Origin: Aureivirga sp. CE67
GTDB taxonomy: Bacteria > Bacteroidota > Bacteroidia > Flavobacteriales > Flavobacteriaceae
Assembly: GCF_015767245.1 (NCBI RefSeq)
Contig: NZ_JADOTV010000005.1
Location: forward strand, 62,001 to 126,000
Direction: 5' to 3'
Length of the DNA stretch: 64,000 nucleotides
Shown: positions 42,539 to 51,676 of the stretch, piece by piece
How positions within the stretch are numbered: position 1 is the stretch's first letter
How the letters are laid out: the number at the start of each line of letters is the position of its first letter
The notes under the pieces: model-generated
Seen by the model: only the letters and a program-made list of their open reading frames with translations
Told to the model about the DNA's origin: nothing
The model's database searches: none
Translations under genes and position numbers: made by a program

Positions 42539-43933
42539 TTACATGTTTAATACACTAAAACTAACTCTTCTATTTTTAGCTCTTCCTTTACTAGTTTTAT
42601 TTGTTGAAATAGGATTTGCCTCACCATTTCCTTTTACTTCTAGTCTTGAAGCTTCAATACCATTTTCTATTAAATACTGACGTACACCTTCAGCTCTTCT
42701 TAAAGATAATTTCTCATTATAAGTATCAGAACCAACATTATCTGTATTTCCAGTAATTAAGAATCTTGCATTTTTAAATTCTTTCATCAATGCTAAAATT
42801 TCATCTAATTCTTTTGATTTTTTTGGAGCAAAATCATCATTATCTGTATTGAATTTAATAGATTTTGCAGCGTACTGAATCTGTTCTAAAGCTTTTAAAG
42901 TAATAATCACTTTTGGACAACCTCCTTCACCAGCAACACCTGCTTCGTTTGGACATTTATCATCCTTATCTTGAACTCCATCATTGTCAGAATCCACAAA
43001 AGGACACCCTCCATTTTCAGTTGTTCCAGCTTCTTCTGGACATTTATCTTCACTATCTAAAACTCCATCATTATCCTTATCAGGACAACCATTTGTTTTT
43101 CTATCACCTTTTAAATTTGGACATTTATCTTTTTTATCAATAACTCCATCTCCGTCTGTGTCAGGACACCCTCCTTTTGTTCCTTTTTCTAAAGGACAAG
43201 GATCATTTCTATCAATAACTCCATCTCCGTCAGAATCTGGGCATCCTTTGTTTTTCTTAAGCCCTTTAATTCTTGGACATTTATCTTCTTTATCTTTAAT
43301 CCCATCTTTATCTGTATCTGAAGCTCCAAATCTGAATGCTATACCAACAAAATGCTCAAAATGTCTCATTACATTATCTTGATTTGTAGTTCTTTTATAT
43401 TCTGTTTGAATATTTAAACCATATTGATCAAGAAACCAAATATTGAAACCGGCCTCGGCATCGTATAAAAAACTAGTTTGATTATCCATTCCTGCCATAC
43501 CGATTTTAAGACCTAAATAAGGATCAAACCAACCTCTTTTCCCGAAAAAACCTTCTTTTCCGAAAATATGGCTAAGTCCATATTTAGCTCCTCCTGTAAA
43601 TGATAAATAAGGAATATCTTGTCCTCTAACTCTTTCACTTCCAAACCTGTCAATAGAATTTACTGACATATCAACCTCTGGGCTAAGTCCTATTTTAAAA
43701 TTATACACGATATTAAATCGTATAGAAGTAGCATGAATATTATAATGTTTATCATTAAAAAATTCATTAAATCTACCATTTCCTGTAGCTCCTGAAGAGT
43801 TAAAATCAACAGCATTATAACCTGCTTCTACCATCCAACGATAGGTGCCTGACCCTTGTGCTGAAATTTCTTTTGTACATAGCAATAAAGCAAAAGCTAA
43901 AACAGCTTTGAGTAAAAATTTGTTCTTTTTCAT
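42539..43933 (-). CDS. OmpA-family outer-membrane protein with TSP type-3 repeats
   Basis: A 464-residue protein with a signal peptide (to about 25), an eight-strand beta barrel (about 30-205), a run of Asp-rich thrombospondin type-3-like calcium-binding repeats (about 207-342, units such as DSDGDGVIDRNDPCP), and a C-terminal OmpA peptidoglycan-binding domain (about 350-464, ITGNTDNVGSDTYNEKLS). It anchors the outer membrane to the wall and may be a porin. The promoter lies upstream of its paralog at 44875-44905, 18 bp separate the two genes. Confidence 0.92.
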   Translation of the reverse strand: MKKNKFLLKAVLAFALLLCTKEISAQGSGTYRWMVEAGYNAVDFNSSGATGNGRFNEFFNDKHYNIHATSIRFNIVYNFKIGLSPEVDMSVNSIDRFGSERVRGQDIPYLSFTGGAKYGLSHIFGKEGFFGKRGWFDPYLGLKIGMAGMDNQTSFLYDAEAGFNIWFLDQYGLNIQTEYKRTTNQDNVMRHFEHFVGIAFRFGASDTDKDGIKDKEDKCPRIKGLKKNKGCPDSDGDGVIDRNDPCPLEKGTKGGCPDTDGDGVIDKKDKCPNLKGDRKTNGCPDKDNDGVLDSEDKCPEEAGTTENGGCPFVDSDNDGVQDKDDKCPNEAGVAGEGGCPKVIITLKALEQIQYAAKSIKFNTDNDDFAPKKSKELDEILALMKEFKNARFLITGNTDNVGSDTYNEKLSLRRAEGVRQYLIENGIEASRLEVKGNGEANPISTNKTSKGRAKNRRVSFSVLNM

Positions 43934-43951
43934 TTTTTTATAGATTAAGTT

Positions 43952-44773
43952 TTAATTTTCTGGACAACCATTATTTTCTTTCGTCCCTTTTTCTAAAGGA
44001 CATTTATCCTCTCTATCTGTAATTCCATCTCCATCAGAATCTGGACAACCATCTAAAGCTTTTGGACCATAAATTTTCGGACACTTATCTTTTCTACCTT
44101 TTACACCATCTTTATCCGCATCCGAATCTAGTCTTAAAACAATTCCTAAACTGTGTTGAAAGTGCTTTTTAACTTCTTCTGTTTTTAAAGTATTTTTAAA
44201 CTCTGTTTGGATATTGAAACCAACAGTTTCAGAAACCCATAAATTTGTTCCTAATTCAAAGTCATAATAATTACTTTTCCCTTTATCTAAAAATACCATT
44301 CCGTATTTTACTCCAGCAAAAGGGGCAAACCACTCTTTATTTCCAAAACCATCTTTTCCTGTTACTCTTGCAATATTATATTTTGTTCCAAGTGAGATAG
44401 AAAAATAAGAAAGATCTTGTGTTTTAACTTCTTGTTCTAAAAATTTATCAATAGAATTTAGAGAAAATCCAAATTGAGCACTTATTCCTTTTGTAATAAA
44501 GTAAGCTGCGTTAAGTCTGATTGAAGTAGGATGAATATTAAAATATTTTGGATTATAATAATCTGAAAAATTACCTTTTATATTTTTCGTTATAGTTTGT
44601 GTTTCTAAGGTTACTGGATCCGTAATTTTCTCATCAACATCATATGAATTAAAAGAGATCGCATTAATTCCAAATCCAAATAGAAAACGACTATTTTCAT
44701 TTTGTGAAATTGCTTCTTTTGAGCATAATAAAACAGTTAAAATAAATAGTACGTTTAAAGAAAAAATCTTCAT
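43952..44773 (-). CDS. OmpA-type barrel paralog lacking the OmpA domain
   Basis: A 273-residue paralog of the next gene. Signal peptide and barrel are intact (FNIHPTSIRLNAAYF, KDGFGNKEWFAPFAGVKYG, and VGFNIQTEFKN), followed by only two TSP3 repeats (ADKDGVKGRKDKCP, DSDGDGITDREDKCP). It then stops at ENNGCPEN, so the C-terminal peptidoglycan-binding domain is absent. It is either a duplication truncated at the repeat array or a barrel adapted to act without wall anchoring. Confidence 0.85.
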   Translation of the reverse strand: MKIFSLNVLFILTVLLCSKEAISQNENSRFLFGFGINAISFNSYDVDEKITDPVTLETQTITKNIKGNFSDYYNPKYFNIHPTSIRLNAAYFITKGISAQFGFSLNSIDKFLEQEVKTQDLSYFSISLGTKYNIARVTGKDGFGNKEWFAPFAGVKYGMVFLDKGKSNYYDFELGTNLWVSETVGFNIQTEFKNTLKTEEVKKHFQHSLGIVLRLDSDADKDGVKGRKDKCPKIYGPKALDGCPDSDGDGITDREDKCPLEKGTKENNGCPEN

Positions 44774-44874
44774 TTATATAGTTAAATTAAGGTTGAATAA
44801 TCATAGCAGAAAACTTCATAGCATCCATTTTCAAAGCCAATATTTTTCGTTTTTTAAAATTATCAAAAACTATG

Positions 44875-44905
44875 CAAAACTAAATAAAATGTTAAAAAAA
44901 GCAAA
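44875..44905 (-). promoter_or_regulatory. Promoter of the OmpA pair
   Basis: On the minus strand, TTTG (44902-44905) and TAGTTTTG (44875-44882) are separated by exactly 19 bp, a textbook Bacteroidota promoter. It would give a leader of about 90-95 nt before the ATG at 44773. Confidence 0.65.
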
Positions 44906-44980
44906 CTAAACTATTGATTATCATAAATTATAGCATTTTATTAATATTCAACCATCTTTTATTATAATTAATTTCAAACA

Positions 44981-45016
44981 AAAAAGGTAATGAGAAATTA
45001 ATCTCATTACCTTTTT
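44981..45016 (-). terminator. Terminator of the DUF6909-like gene
   Basis: A 15-bp perfect stem (44981-44995 with 45002-45016, core GGTAATGAGA/TCTCATTACC), a 6-nt loop and flanking A5/T-runs, 27 bp beyond the stop at 45044. Confidence 0.85.
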
Positions 45017-45043
45017 TATATTTTATTTTAAAGTTAAATCTAA

Positions 45044-46744
45044 TTAAAGAATCTGTTCTAAAATTTTCTGTGTAATTGCATAAGTTGGCGTAACTCCTGT
45101 AGTTCCTAATCCTCCCGAAGCTAATGTACTTCCTGTTTCTAGTGGATTATCCGAAGCATAATATGCATATCTTACTTTTACATCTTTAGAAATTGTATGT
45201 CTAATTTTTGAAGCAGCCTGAATCGCTTTTTGATAATGCGCTCCTTCCATTTCTAGACCAATAACTTTCCAAGTTGATTTTGAGAAAAACTCTAAGATAT
45301 CTTTATTTTGAAGAGAAGTTCCAAGAACAGAAACCATTGCTCCATCATAAACTCCAAGTCCAAATCCTTCTAAATCCTCTTTTTTCAATTCATTTTCAAA
45401 TGGATAATTATCCGCAGTTCCTTCGAAAATATGTGAGTTTGGAATCATGATATCTCCTTTTCCTCCAAATAGAATCCCCGCTTTTCCCATAATAGAAACA
45501 GACTTTACGTCTAAATAATGAACATTTCCTTCCTCACAGTAATAAGGTTTTAAAAGTTCATCCATTGTTTCATAAGCTTGCTCTCCGAAAGCATAATCCA
45601 TCACGATTATCACAGGATCTTTTCCTTCTTTTTTAGAATTTTTAATTTCAAAATCAGAAGATTTAAAATCAATTTTAGAAGTATCAATAATTTGAACATT
45701 AATATTTGTTCCAGAACTATCTTTTAAGTAAATCAATCCGTTTTTTGCAGCGTATTCTTTTACTTTTTTAGACAAATGTTCATTTTCATTTAAACTTAAA
45801 AGTTCAAAAAGCTTGATTCCTTTATTTTGCTTTGCTTCTTTAGTTAAAACACTTTTCGCATAAAGAGAATTCATAACACTATGCATATTTGCACTAATAA
45901 TATGAATTGGCCTTTTTAATAAATCATTACTTCTAAGCGTTTCTTTGATATTATCCGCCCAAATTTCACCATAAATATGATGACCAATTCTCTCACGCAT
46001 TACAGGACTAAAAGAAATTGCTCTTTTTTCATTGTCAACAACTTCTCTGATTCCTAAATAACCTAACCAATAAATTAAATGTAAGAAACGATCAGGGTTA
46101 TCTTCTGTAGCTAAATCTGCATGAACTTTTAGAGTTTCTTCAAAAGTTCTTCCCAAAATAATTGCTAAAAGTGCTAAAACAACTTCTCTTTCTTTCTGAT
46201 CAATTTGTTTATTGTTAACAACTATTTCTTCCAGTTTTTGCCACTCTCTAGTAGTTTTTTCACCCCCATCGATGATTACTCTATTACAGATTTTATGTGA
46301 TTCTACGAAAAGAAATGTAAGGTGTGTCAGAATATCATAAATTTCAGAGCGACCTCTGGTAACTTCAATATTCATCTGATCTGCATCAATTCTATAGCAA
46401 TTTCTTCTTCTTTTGGGAGGAATGATTGTTTCAAAATGTGATTTTGAGTAACCTTCGTCTGCAGTTAAATTAATAAATCTACATTCTTCAATTCCTTCTG
46501 GAAGCCTTTCAATCACATAAACTAATCCATTCAATTCTACTTTCTCCTCAGCGATAGAACCATAAATTTCTGGTCGTAACATCAACAATGATTGTCTTAA
46601 TGTTTCTCCTGAAATTCCCATCGGCTTATAAAAACCTCTATTAAACAAGTGACGCATCGTGATATAAATACGTTCAATTGCTCCTGATGATTCTTGCGCT
46701 CTAGTTCTTGCTTTTATTTTCTTCTTATCCATTGGCTTCCTCAT
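45044..46744 (-). CDS. DUF6909-like protein with phosphorylase-like C-terminus
   Basis: A 566-residue protein without signal peptide or membrane helix. I place it in the uncharacterised DUF6909 group by its overall pattern (HLFNRGFYKPMGISGETLRQ, REVVDNEKRAISFSP). The C-terminal 200 residues have SIMGKAGILFGGKGDIMIP, EGTADNYPFENEL, WKVIGLEMEGAH and YYASDNPLE, which recall the nucleoside-phosphorylase / AMP-nucleosidase fold, where the ME in the middle is the ribose-binding motif. A role in nucleotide metabolism is an inference. A second ATG at 46732 is also possible. It is a single gene. Confidence 0.6.
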   Translation of the reverse strand: MRKPMDKKKIKARTRAQESSGAIERIYITMRHLFNRGFYKPMGISGETLRQSLLMLRPEIYGSIAEEKVELNGLVYVIERLPEGIEECRFINLTADEGYSKSHFETIIPPKRRRNCYRIDADQMNIEVTRGRSEIYDILTHLTFLFVESHKICNRVIIDGGEKTTREWQKLEEIVVNNKQIDQKEREVVLALLAIILGRTFEETLKVHADLATEDNPDRFLHLIYWLGYLGIREVVDNEKRAISFSPVMRERIGHHIYGEIWADNIKETLRSNDLLKRPIHIISANMHSVMNSLYAKSVLTKEAKQNKGIKLFELLSLNENEHLSKKVKEYAAKNGLIYLKDSSGTNINVQIIDTSKIDFKSSDFEIKNSKKEGKDPVIIVMDYAFGEQAYETMDELLKPYYCEEGNVHYLDVKSVSIMGKAGILFGGKGDIMIPNSHIFEGTADNYPFENELKKEDLEGFGLGVYDGAMVSVLGTSLQNKDILEFFSKSTWKVIGLEMEGAHYQKAIQAASKIRHTISKDVKVRYAYYASDNPLETGSTLASGGLGTTGVTPTYAITQKILEQIL

Positions 46745-46849
46745 TTTACTTATTAAAATTATTACAAATATACGATATTGATAGGCATAACTTGTTTATT
46801 CTAAACTTATAAAACTGCTAATTTTTTGTTTCCCTATCATTTATTTACA

Positions 46850-46882
46850 AAAAAGCAGATTATTTAGAATAATCTGCTTTTT
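46850..46882 (-). terminator. Terminator of the secreted DUF3157-like gene
   Basis: A 15-bp perfect stem (46850-46864 with 46868-46882, core GCAGATTATT/AATAATCTGC) and a 3-nt loop, with T-run on the minus strand. It lies 22 bp after the stop at 46904. Confidence 0.85.
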
Positions 46883-46903
46883 GAATTTTTTATTTCATTT
46901 TTG

Positions 46904-47551
46904 TTACTTAACCGTAACAACATTATTCAACATCTTAAACAATTTTTGTGTTGTTTTATGATCATCTAAATTTTTAGATGTATGCACTTCTGCTACAAAA
47001 GATTCTTCTCCATTTGCATAAATATAAAAGAACACTGAAAAATGAATATCCAACATATCTCCATCTACTTTATAGAATGTTACTTTATTTCCATTAACAA
47101 TTCTATCTTCTTCAATGGAAATCTTAGCATCTTCATCTACAGTTCTGATTTCCTCCATAACTGCATTAAAAATTTCATCTACAGTAGCATTCGATTTATC
47201 AGCTGAAAAAGTTCCATAAACTGTTTTTCCATCAATCTTTGTTCTCAAAATGTATTCCGTAGAGTCATCCTCATTATCATTTACTTCAAATTTCCATTTT
47301 TTAGGATCTAAATAAATTCCATATTTCGGATTTCTTTTACTTTTAACTAAAAAAGTAGCTTTTTTATCTACATAAAACTCCTCATCATTTAGATCACGAT
47401 AATTGATTCCGTTTGTTGGTTGCTCAACATATTCCCATGTTCCATCACTTTTTAAAAATACCTGTTTTCCTTCTGATGTTAAAGCATTTTGAGCAAACAT
47501 TGTAGATACTCCAAGCGTTAAAATTGCTGCTAGTTTGATTCCGTTCTTCAT
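46904..47551 (-). CDS. Secreted protein with DUF3157-like N-terminus
   Basis: A 215-residue protein with a signal peptide (MKNGIKLAAILTLGVSTMFA). The sequence after it (LTSEGKQVFLKSDGTWEYVE) is the short repeat seen in DUF3157-type proteins. The rest is a mixed alpha/beta domain with no motif I can name. It is a single gene with its own terminator. Upstream, 47552-47907 is 356 bp of AT-rich sequence in which I see no gene; it separates divergent transcripts. Confidence 0.6.
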   Translation of the reverse strand: MKNGIKLAAILTLGVSTMFAQNALTSEGKQVFLKSDGTWEYVEQPTNGINYRDLNDEEFYVDKKATFLVKSKRNPKYGIYLDPKKWKFEVNDNEDDSTEYILRTKIDGKTVYGTFSADKSNATVDEIFNAVMEEIRTVDEDAKISIEEDRIVNGNKVTFYKVDGDMLDIHFSVFFYIYANGEESFVAEVHTSKNLDDHKTTQKLFKMLNNVVTVK

Positions 47552-47907
47552 GTTCTATAAATTATTATTAATTGAATGTAGATTGTTAATTTATAAAATT
47601 AAATGTCAAATAAAAAACTCATTTTAAGGTACGAAAATATTGTTATGAAAACTTCATAATTATCCCTTTGATATTGTTCATATCAGAAAATTGTACTTTA
47701 AAAATTATAGATTTTTAATAGGTGGTTTTTAAAAACAAATCCAAATTATAAAGAGTAAATCGAACTGAATTTATATGACATAAATTTTCAAAAATTGAAA
47801 TAAAATCTTGTTTTTAAATATTTTAAAAATATTAACAAAAATGATACCAAAAAATTAAAAATAACTAAGGAATATTCTGTAATTTAAATATACTAAAACT
47901 TAAAAAT

Positions 47908-49482
47908 ATGTCTTACAAGGAATTATACAAGAATATTTCTTTCTTAATTACAATAGTACTTATTATCATAAGTTTTTTTTGGATTCATGCTTTATGGTTT
48001 TTTCTCTTTTTTGGGCCATTATTTCTTCTCGGAATCTATGACATGCAGCAAAAAAGACATGCTATTTTAAAAAACTTTCCTGTGATTGGTCACTTTAGAT
48101 ATTTGTTTGAAAAAATTCGACCAGAAATCATGCAATATTTTGTTGAAACCAACACAGAAGGAAGACCAATTAATAGAATTTATCGTTCTCTAGTTTACGA
48201 AAGATCAAAAGGTGTGAACGATACAACTCCTTTTGGAACTCAAATGTCTACTTACAAAGCAGGATATGAATGGATTGATCATTCTATGTATGCAAAAAAT
48301 AAAAAAATTGAAAAACCTTTTCCAAGAGTTTTGATAGGAGGAAAGGACTGTAAACAGCCATACTCTGCTAGTCTTTTAAATATTTCTGCGATGAGTTTTG
48401 GAGCTTTGAGTGATAATGCTGTTTTAGCTTTAAACAAGGGTGCAAAAGCTGGAAATTTTGCTCATAATACAGGTGAAGGAGGTTTAAGTCATTATCATCT
48501 TAGAAATGGAGGAGATATTGTTTGGCAAATCGGAACTGCATATTTTGGTTGTAGAACTGAAGATGGAAATTTTGATGAAAAATTATTCGAAGAAAAAGCT
48601 AAGAAAGAGCAAGTAAAAATGATTGAAATCAAACTTTCTCAAGGAGCAAAACCAGGCCATGGAGGAATTCTTCCAGCTGTCAAAAATACTCCAGAGATTG
48701 CTAAAATTAGAAATATAAAACCGCACATTGATGTACATTCACCTCCTTCACATACTGCTTTTTCAAATCCAATGGAGTTTGTACATTTTATAAAAAAACT
48801 TCGTGATTTGTCTGGTGGAAAACCTGTTGGATTTAAATTATGTGTAGGGAAAAAACAAGAATTTGTAGATGTTTGTAAAGCAATGATAGAAACAGGAATC
48901 AAACCTGATTTTATTACTGTTGATGGAGGAGAAGGTGGAACTGGAGCTGCGCCTGTAGAATTCTCCAATTCGGTAGGTTTTCCTCTTCGTGATGGTTTGG
49001 TTTTCGTGGTGGATACTCTGGTTGGTTTTGATTTAAAAAAAGATATTAAAGTAATTGCTTCTGGAAAAATATTGAGCAGTTTTCATATTGCTCGTGTACT
49101 TGCTCTTGGTGCAGATTTATGTAATAGTGCTCGTGGTATGATGCTTTCTCTTGGTTGTATTCAATCTTTAGAGTGTAATAAAAATACTTGTCCAACAGGT
49201 GTAGCTACACAAAATCAAACTTTAATCAAAGGATTAGATGTGGATAGAAAAGCAAAACTTGTGGAAAACTTTCATAATAATACAGTTTTTAGTCTTTTAG
49301 AACTTATTGCAGCTACAGGAGTGGAAAGTCATACAGATATCGAAAGAAAACATGTCATGCGAAGAATAAACATGAATAATGTAATGAGTTTTGCTGAAAT
49401 TTTTCCCGAATTAGAACCAGGTTGTTTTATCAATGAGAAAAATATTCCGCATCGCTTTGCGCAATTCTTTGTTTCTTCTTGA
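47908..49482 (+). CDS. FMN-binding glutamate-synthase-family protein, membrane-anchored
   Basis: A 524-residue protein with two N-terminal hydrophobic segments (about 10-45) followed by a complete glutamate-synthase-like FMN barrel: SAMSFGALSDNA, GEGGLSHYH, KPGHGGILPA, VDGGEGGTGAAP, and a 3Fe-4S-type region LECNKNTCPTGVATQ. It lacks the glutaminase (GATase) domain of GltB, so ammonia or another amine donor must be used, or a different substrate. It is a single gene ahead of glnS by 105 bp. Confidence 0.85.
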   Translation: MSYKELYKNISFLITIVLIIISFFWIHALWFFLFFGPLFLLGIYDMQQKRHAILKNFPVIGHFRYLFEKIRPEIMQYFVETNTEGRPINRIYRSLVYERSKGVNDTTPFGTQMSTYKAGYEWIDHSMYAKNKKIEKPFPRVLIGGKDCKQPYSASLLNISAMSFGALSDNAVLALNKGAKAGNFAHNTGEGGLSHYHLRNGGDIVWQIGTAYFGCRTEDGNFDEKLFEEKAKKEQVKMIEIKLSQGAKPGHGGILPAVKNTPEIAKIRNIKPHIDVHSPPSHTAFSNPMEFVHFIKKLRDLSGGKPVGFKLCVGKKQEFVDVCKAMIETGIKPDFITVDGGEGGTGAAPVEFSNSVGFPLRDGLVFVVDTLVGFDLKKDIKVIASGKILSSFHIARVLALGADLCNSARGMMLSLGCIQSLECNKNTCPTGVATQNQTLIKGLDVDRKAKLVENFHNNTVFSLLELIAATGVESHTDIERKHVMRRINMNNVMSFAEIFPELEPGCFINEKNIPHRFAQFFVSS

Positions 49483-49533
49483 ATGAAATAAGTAATTTTT
49501 TTCATAAAACATCTTCAAAACATTCTATTTCAA

Positions 49534-49565
49534 TTGAAATTAAACTATAATTTTCTGTAATTTTG
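49534..49565 (+). promoter_or_regulatory. Candidate promoter of glnS
   Basis: TTG at 49534-49536 and TAATTTTG at 49558-49565 with a 21-bp spacer. It is 31 bp before the glnS ATG. Confidence 0.5.
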
Positions 49566-49596
49566 CACCTTAATTTAACATTAATAGTTGAAAGAA

Positions 49597-51279
49597 ATGA
49601 CAGAAGAATCAAAATCGCTTAATTTTATTGAGCAAATTATTGAAGATGATCTAACTAATGGATTATCAAAAGATAAGTTACGTTTTAGATTCCCCCCAGA
49701 ACCAAATGGATTTTTACACATTGGTCATGCTAAAGCAATTTGTCTAAACTTTGGATTAGGAGAAGAATACAATGCTCCTGTAAATTTACGTTTCGATGAT
49801 ACAAATCCAGAGAAAGAAGAGCAGGCATACGTTGACGCAATCAAGAAAGATGTAGAATGGCTTGGATTTCAATGGGATAAGGAATGTTATACTTCTGATT
49901 ATTTCCAGCAACTTTATGATTGGGCTGTTCAATTAATTAAAGAAGGAAAAGCTTATATTGATACACAAAATTCTGAAGAAATTGCTTCTCAAAAAGGTAC
50001 ACCAACAACTCCAGGAACAAATAGTCCACAAAGAGACAGATCTGTGGAAGAAAACTTGGAGATGTTCGAAAAAATGAAAAATGGGGAATTCCCAGAAGGT
50101 CATTGTGTACTTCGTGCAAAAATCGATATGGCTTCTCCAAATATGCACATGCGTGATCCTATCATGTATCGTATTATGCATAAAGATCACCATAGAACAG
50201 GAAGCGATTGGAAGATGTATCCAATGTATGACTGGGCTCATGGACAATCAGATTATATGGAGCAAATTAGTCACTCATTTTGTACATTAGAATTTGAAGT
50301 ACACCGTCCATTATACGACTGGTATTTAGATCAAGTTTATGATTCAGAAACTGTAAGAAATAAACAGAGAGAGTTTGCTCGTTTAAATCTTAACTACACA
50401 GTGATGAGTAAAAGAAAACTTTTACAATTAGTAGAAGATGAAATTGTAAATGGTTGGGATGATCCACGTATGCCTACTATTTCTGGTTTAAGAAGAAGAG
50501 GATATACGCCAAAATCTATTCGTAATTTTGCTAATACAGTAGGAGTTGCAAAACGTGAAAATATCATTGATGTAGCTTTATTAGAATTCAACATTCGTGA
50601 AGATTTAAATAAAATAGCTACTAGAGTTATGGGAGTTTTAGATCCTGTAAAACTAGTAATTACTAACTATCCTGAAGGAGAAGAAGAGTGGTTAACAGCT
50701 ACTAACAATCCTGAGGATGAAAACTCTGGTACACACCAAGTTCCTTTCTCTAGAGAATTATTTATCGAAAGAGAAGACTTTAAAGAAGAAGCAAACAAAA
50801 AATTCTTCCGTCTTACTTTAGGTAAAGAAGTTCGTTTGAAAAATGCTTACATCATCAAAGGAGAAGATGTTGTAAAAGACGAAGAAGGAAATATTACAGA
50901 AATTCACTGTACTTACGATCCAGATTCTAGAAGTGGAAGTGGAACAGAAGCTAGTAAGCGTAGAGTAAAAGGAACACTTCATTGGGTTTCTCAGAAGCAC
51001 GCAGTTCCTGCTGAAGTTAGATTATATGATCGTTTATTTACAGATGAAGCTCCTGATGGACACAAAGAGCAAAGCTTTAAAGATTTTGTAAATCCAGATT
51101 CTTTAGAAGTGATTACAGCTTATGTAGAGCCTTATTTAAAAGAAGCTAAAATTGGAGATAGATTCCAGTTCCAAAGAAAAGGATATTTCTGTGTAGATAA
51201 TGATAGTACTGAAGAAAATTTAGTTTTCAACAGAACAGTTACATTGAAAGATTCTTGGGCTAAAAAGCAAAAGAAATAA
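49597..51279 (+). CDS. glnS: Glutamine--tRNA ligase
   Basis: A 560-residue class Ib synthetase. I choose ATG 49597 (MTEESKSLNF); the TTG at 49588 adds three residues. HIGH motif is EPNGFLHIGHAKA, the KMSKS-like motif is VMSKRKLL, and the C-terminal anticodon-binding part ends in VTLKDSWAKK. It charges tRNA-Gln directly, so this organism does not depend only on the transamidation route. Single gene with its own promoter and terminator. Confidence 0.97.
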   Translation: MTEESKSLNFIEQIIEDDLTNGLSKDKLRFRFPPEPNGFLHIGHAKAICLNFGLGEEYNAPVNLRFDDTNPEKEEQAYVDAIKKDVEWLGFQWDKECYTSDYFQQLYDWAVQLIKEGKAYIDTQNSEEIASQKGTPTTPGTNSPQRDRSVEENLEMFEKMKNGEFPEGHCVLRAKIDMASPNMHMRDPIMYRIMHKDHHRTGSDWKMYPMYDWAHGQSDYMEQISHSFCTLEFEVHRPLYDWYLDQVYDSETVRNKQREFARLNLNYTVMSKRKLLQLVEDEIVNGWDDPRMPTISGLRRRGYTPKSIRNFANTVGVAKRENIIDVALLEFNIREDLNKIATRVMGVLDPVKLVITNYPEGEEEWLTATNNPEDENSGTHQVPFSRELFIEREDFKEEANKKFFRLTLGKEVRLKNAYIIKGEDVVKDEEGNITEIHCTYDPDSRSGSGTEASKRRVKGTLHWVSQKHAVPAEVRLYDRLFTDEAPDGHKEQSFKDFVNPDSLEVITAYVEPYLKEAKIGDRFQFQRKGYFCVDNDSTEENLVFNRTVTLKDSWAKKQKK

Positions 51280-51292
51280 CATATAAATACAT

Positions 51293-51321
51293 AAAAAGAA
51301 CCTAAAATTTAGGTTCTTTTT
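51293..51321 (+). terminator. Terminator of glnS
   Basis: A 14-bp near-perfect palindrome (AAAAAGAACCTAAA with TTTAGGTTCTTTTT) with almost no loop and a T-run, 14 bp after the stop. Confidence 0.8.
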
Positions 51322-51330
51322 TATCAACAA

Positions 51331-51376
51331 AAAAATCCTGATTGTTAATTAAAATAAATTAATAATCAGGATTTTT
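51331..51376 (-). terminator. Terminator of tatA
   Basis: AAAAATCCTGATT (51331-51343) and AATCAGGATTTTT (51364-51376), a 13-bp stem with a 20-nt loop, downstream of tatA on the minus strand. Confidence 0.75.
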
Positions 51377-51400
51377 CTTTCTGTATATTAAAGACAATTA

Positions 51401-51607
51401 CTATTCTTTATCTTCGTTTTTCTTGTCGATGGCTTTCTTATCGTCATCATCGTCCTTAGAAGCATCTTTAAATTCCTTGATTCCGCTTCCAAGACCTCTC
51501 ATTAATTCTGGAATTTTTCTACCTCCAAAAAGTAAAAGTATAGCGACCACAATTAAAATAATTTGTGGTGCTCCAAACATTCCCAAAAATATATTTAGTG
51601 TATTCAT
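51401..51607 (-). CDS. tatA: Twin-arginine translocase subunit TatA
   Basis: A 68-residue protein with one N-terminal membrane helix (IILIVVAILLLFGG), the conserved FGG and KIPELMRGLGSGIKEFKDA amphipathic helix, and a very acidic tail (DDDDDKK). It forms the pore of the Tat export route for folded proteins. TatC is not in the window. It lies between glnS and the head-GIN gene. Confidence 0.92.
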   Translation of the reverse strand: MNTLNIFLGMFGAPQIILIVVAILLLFGGRKIPELMRGLGSGIKEFKDASKDDDDDKKAIDKKNEDKE

Positions 51608-51676
51608 TATCTTAATATTTATGTTGCAAAGATACTAATTAATTATTTATACAAAGTATTAATATAAAATAAAATA

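Noticed and set aside
42913-43382. Long plus-strand open frames opposite the OmpA-family gene and repetitive DNA that could be taken for a CRISPR array
   Set aside because: They are shadows of the TSP type-3 repeats; the units vary in length and lie inside a coding sequence, with no spacer pattern.
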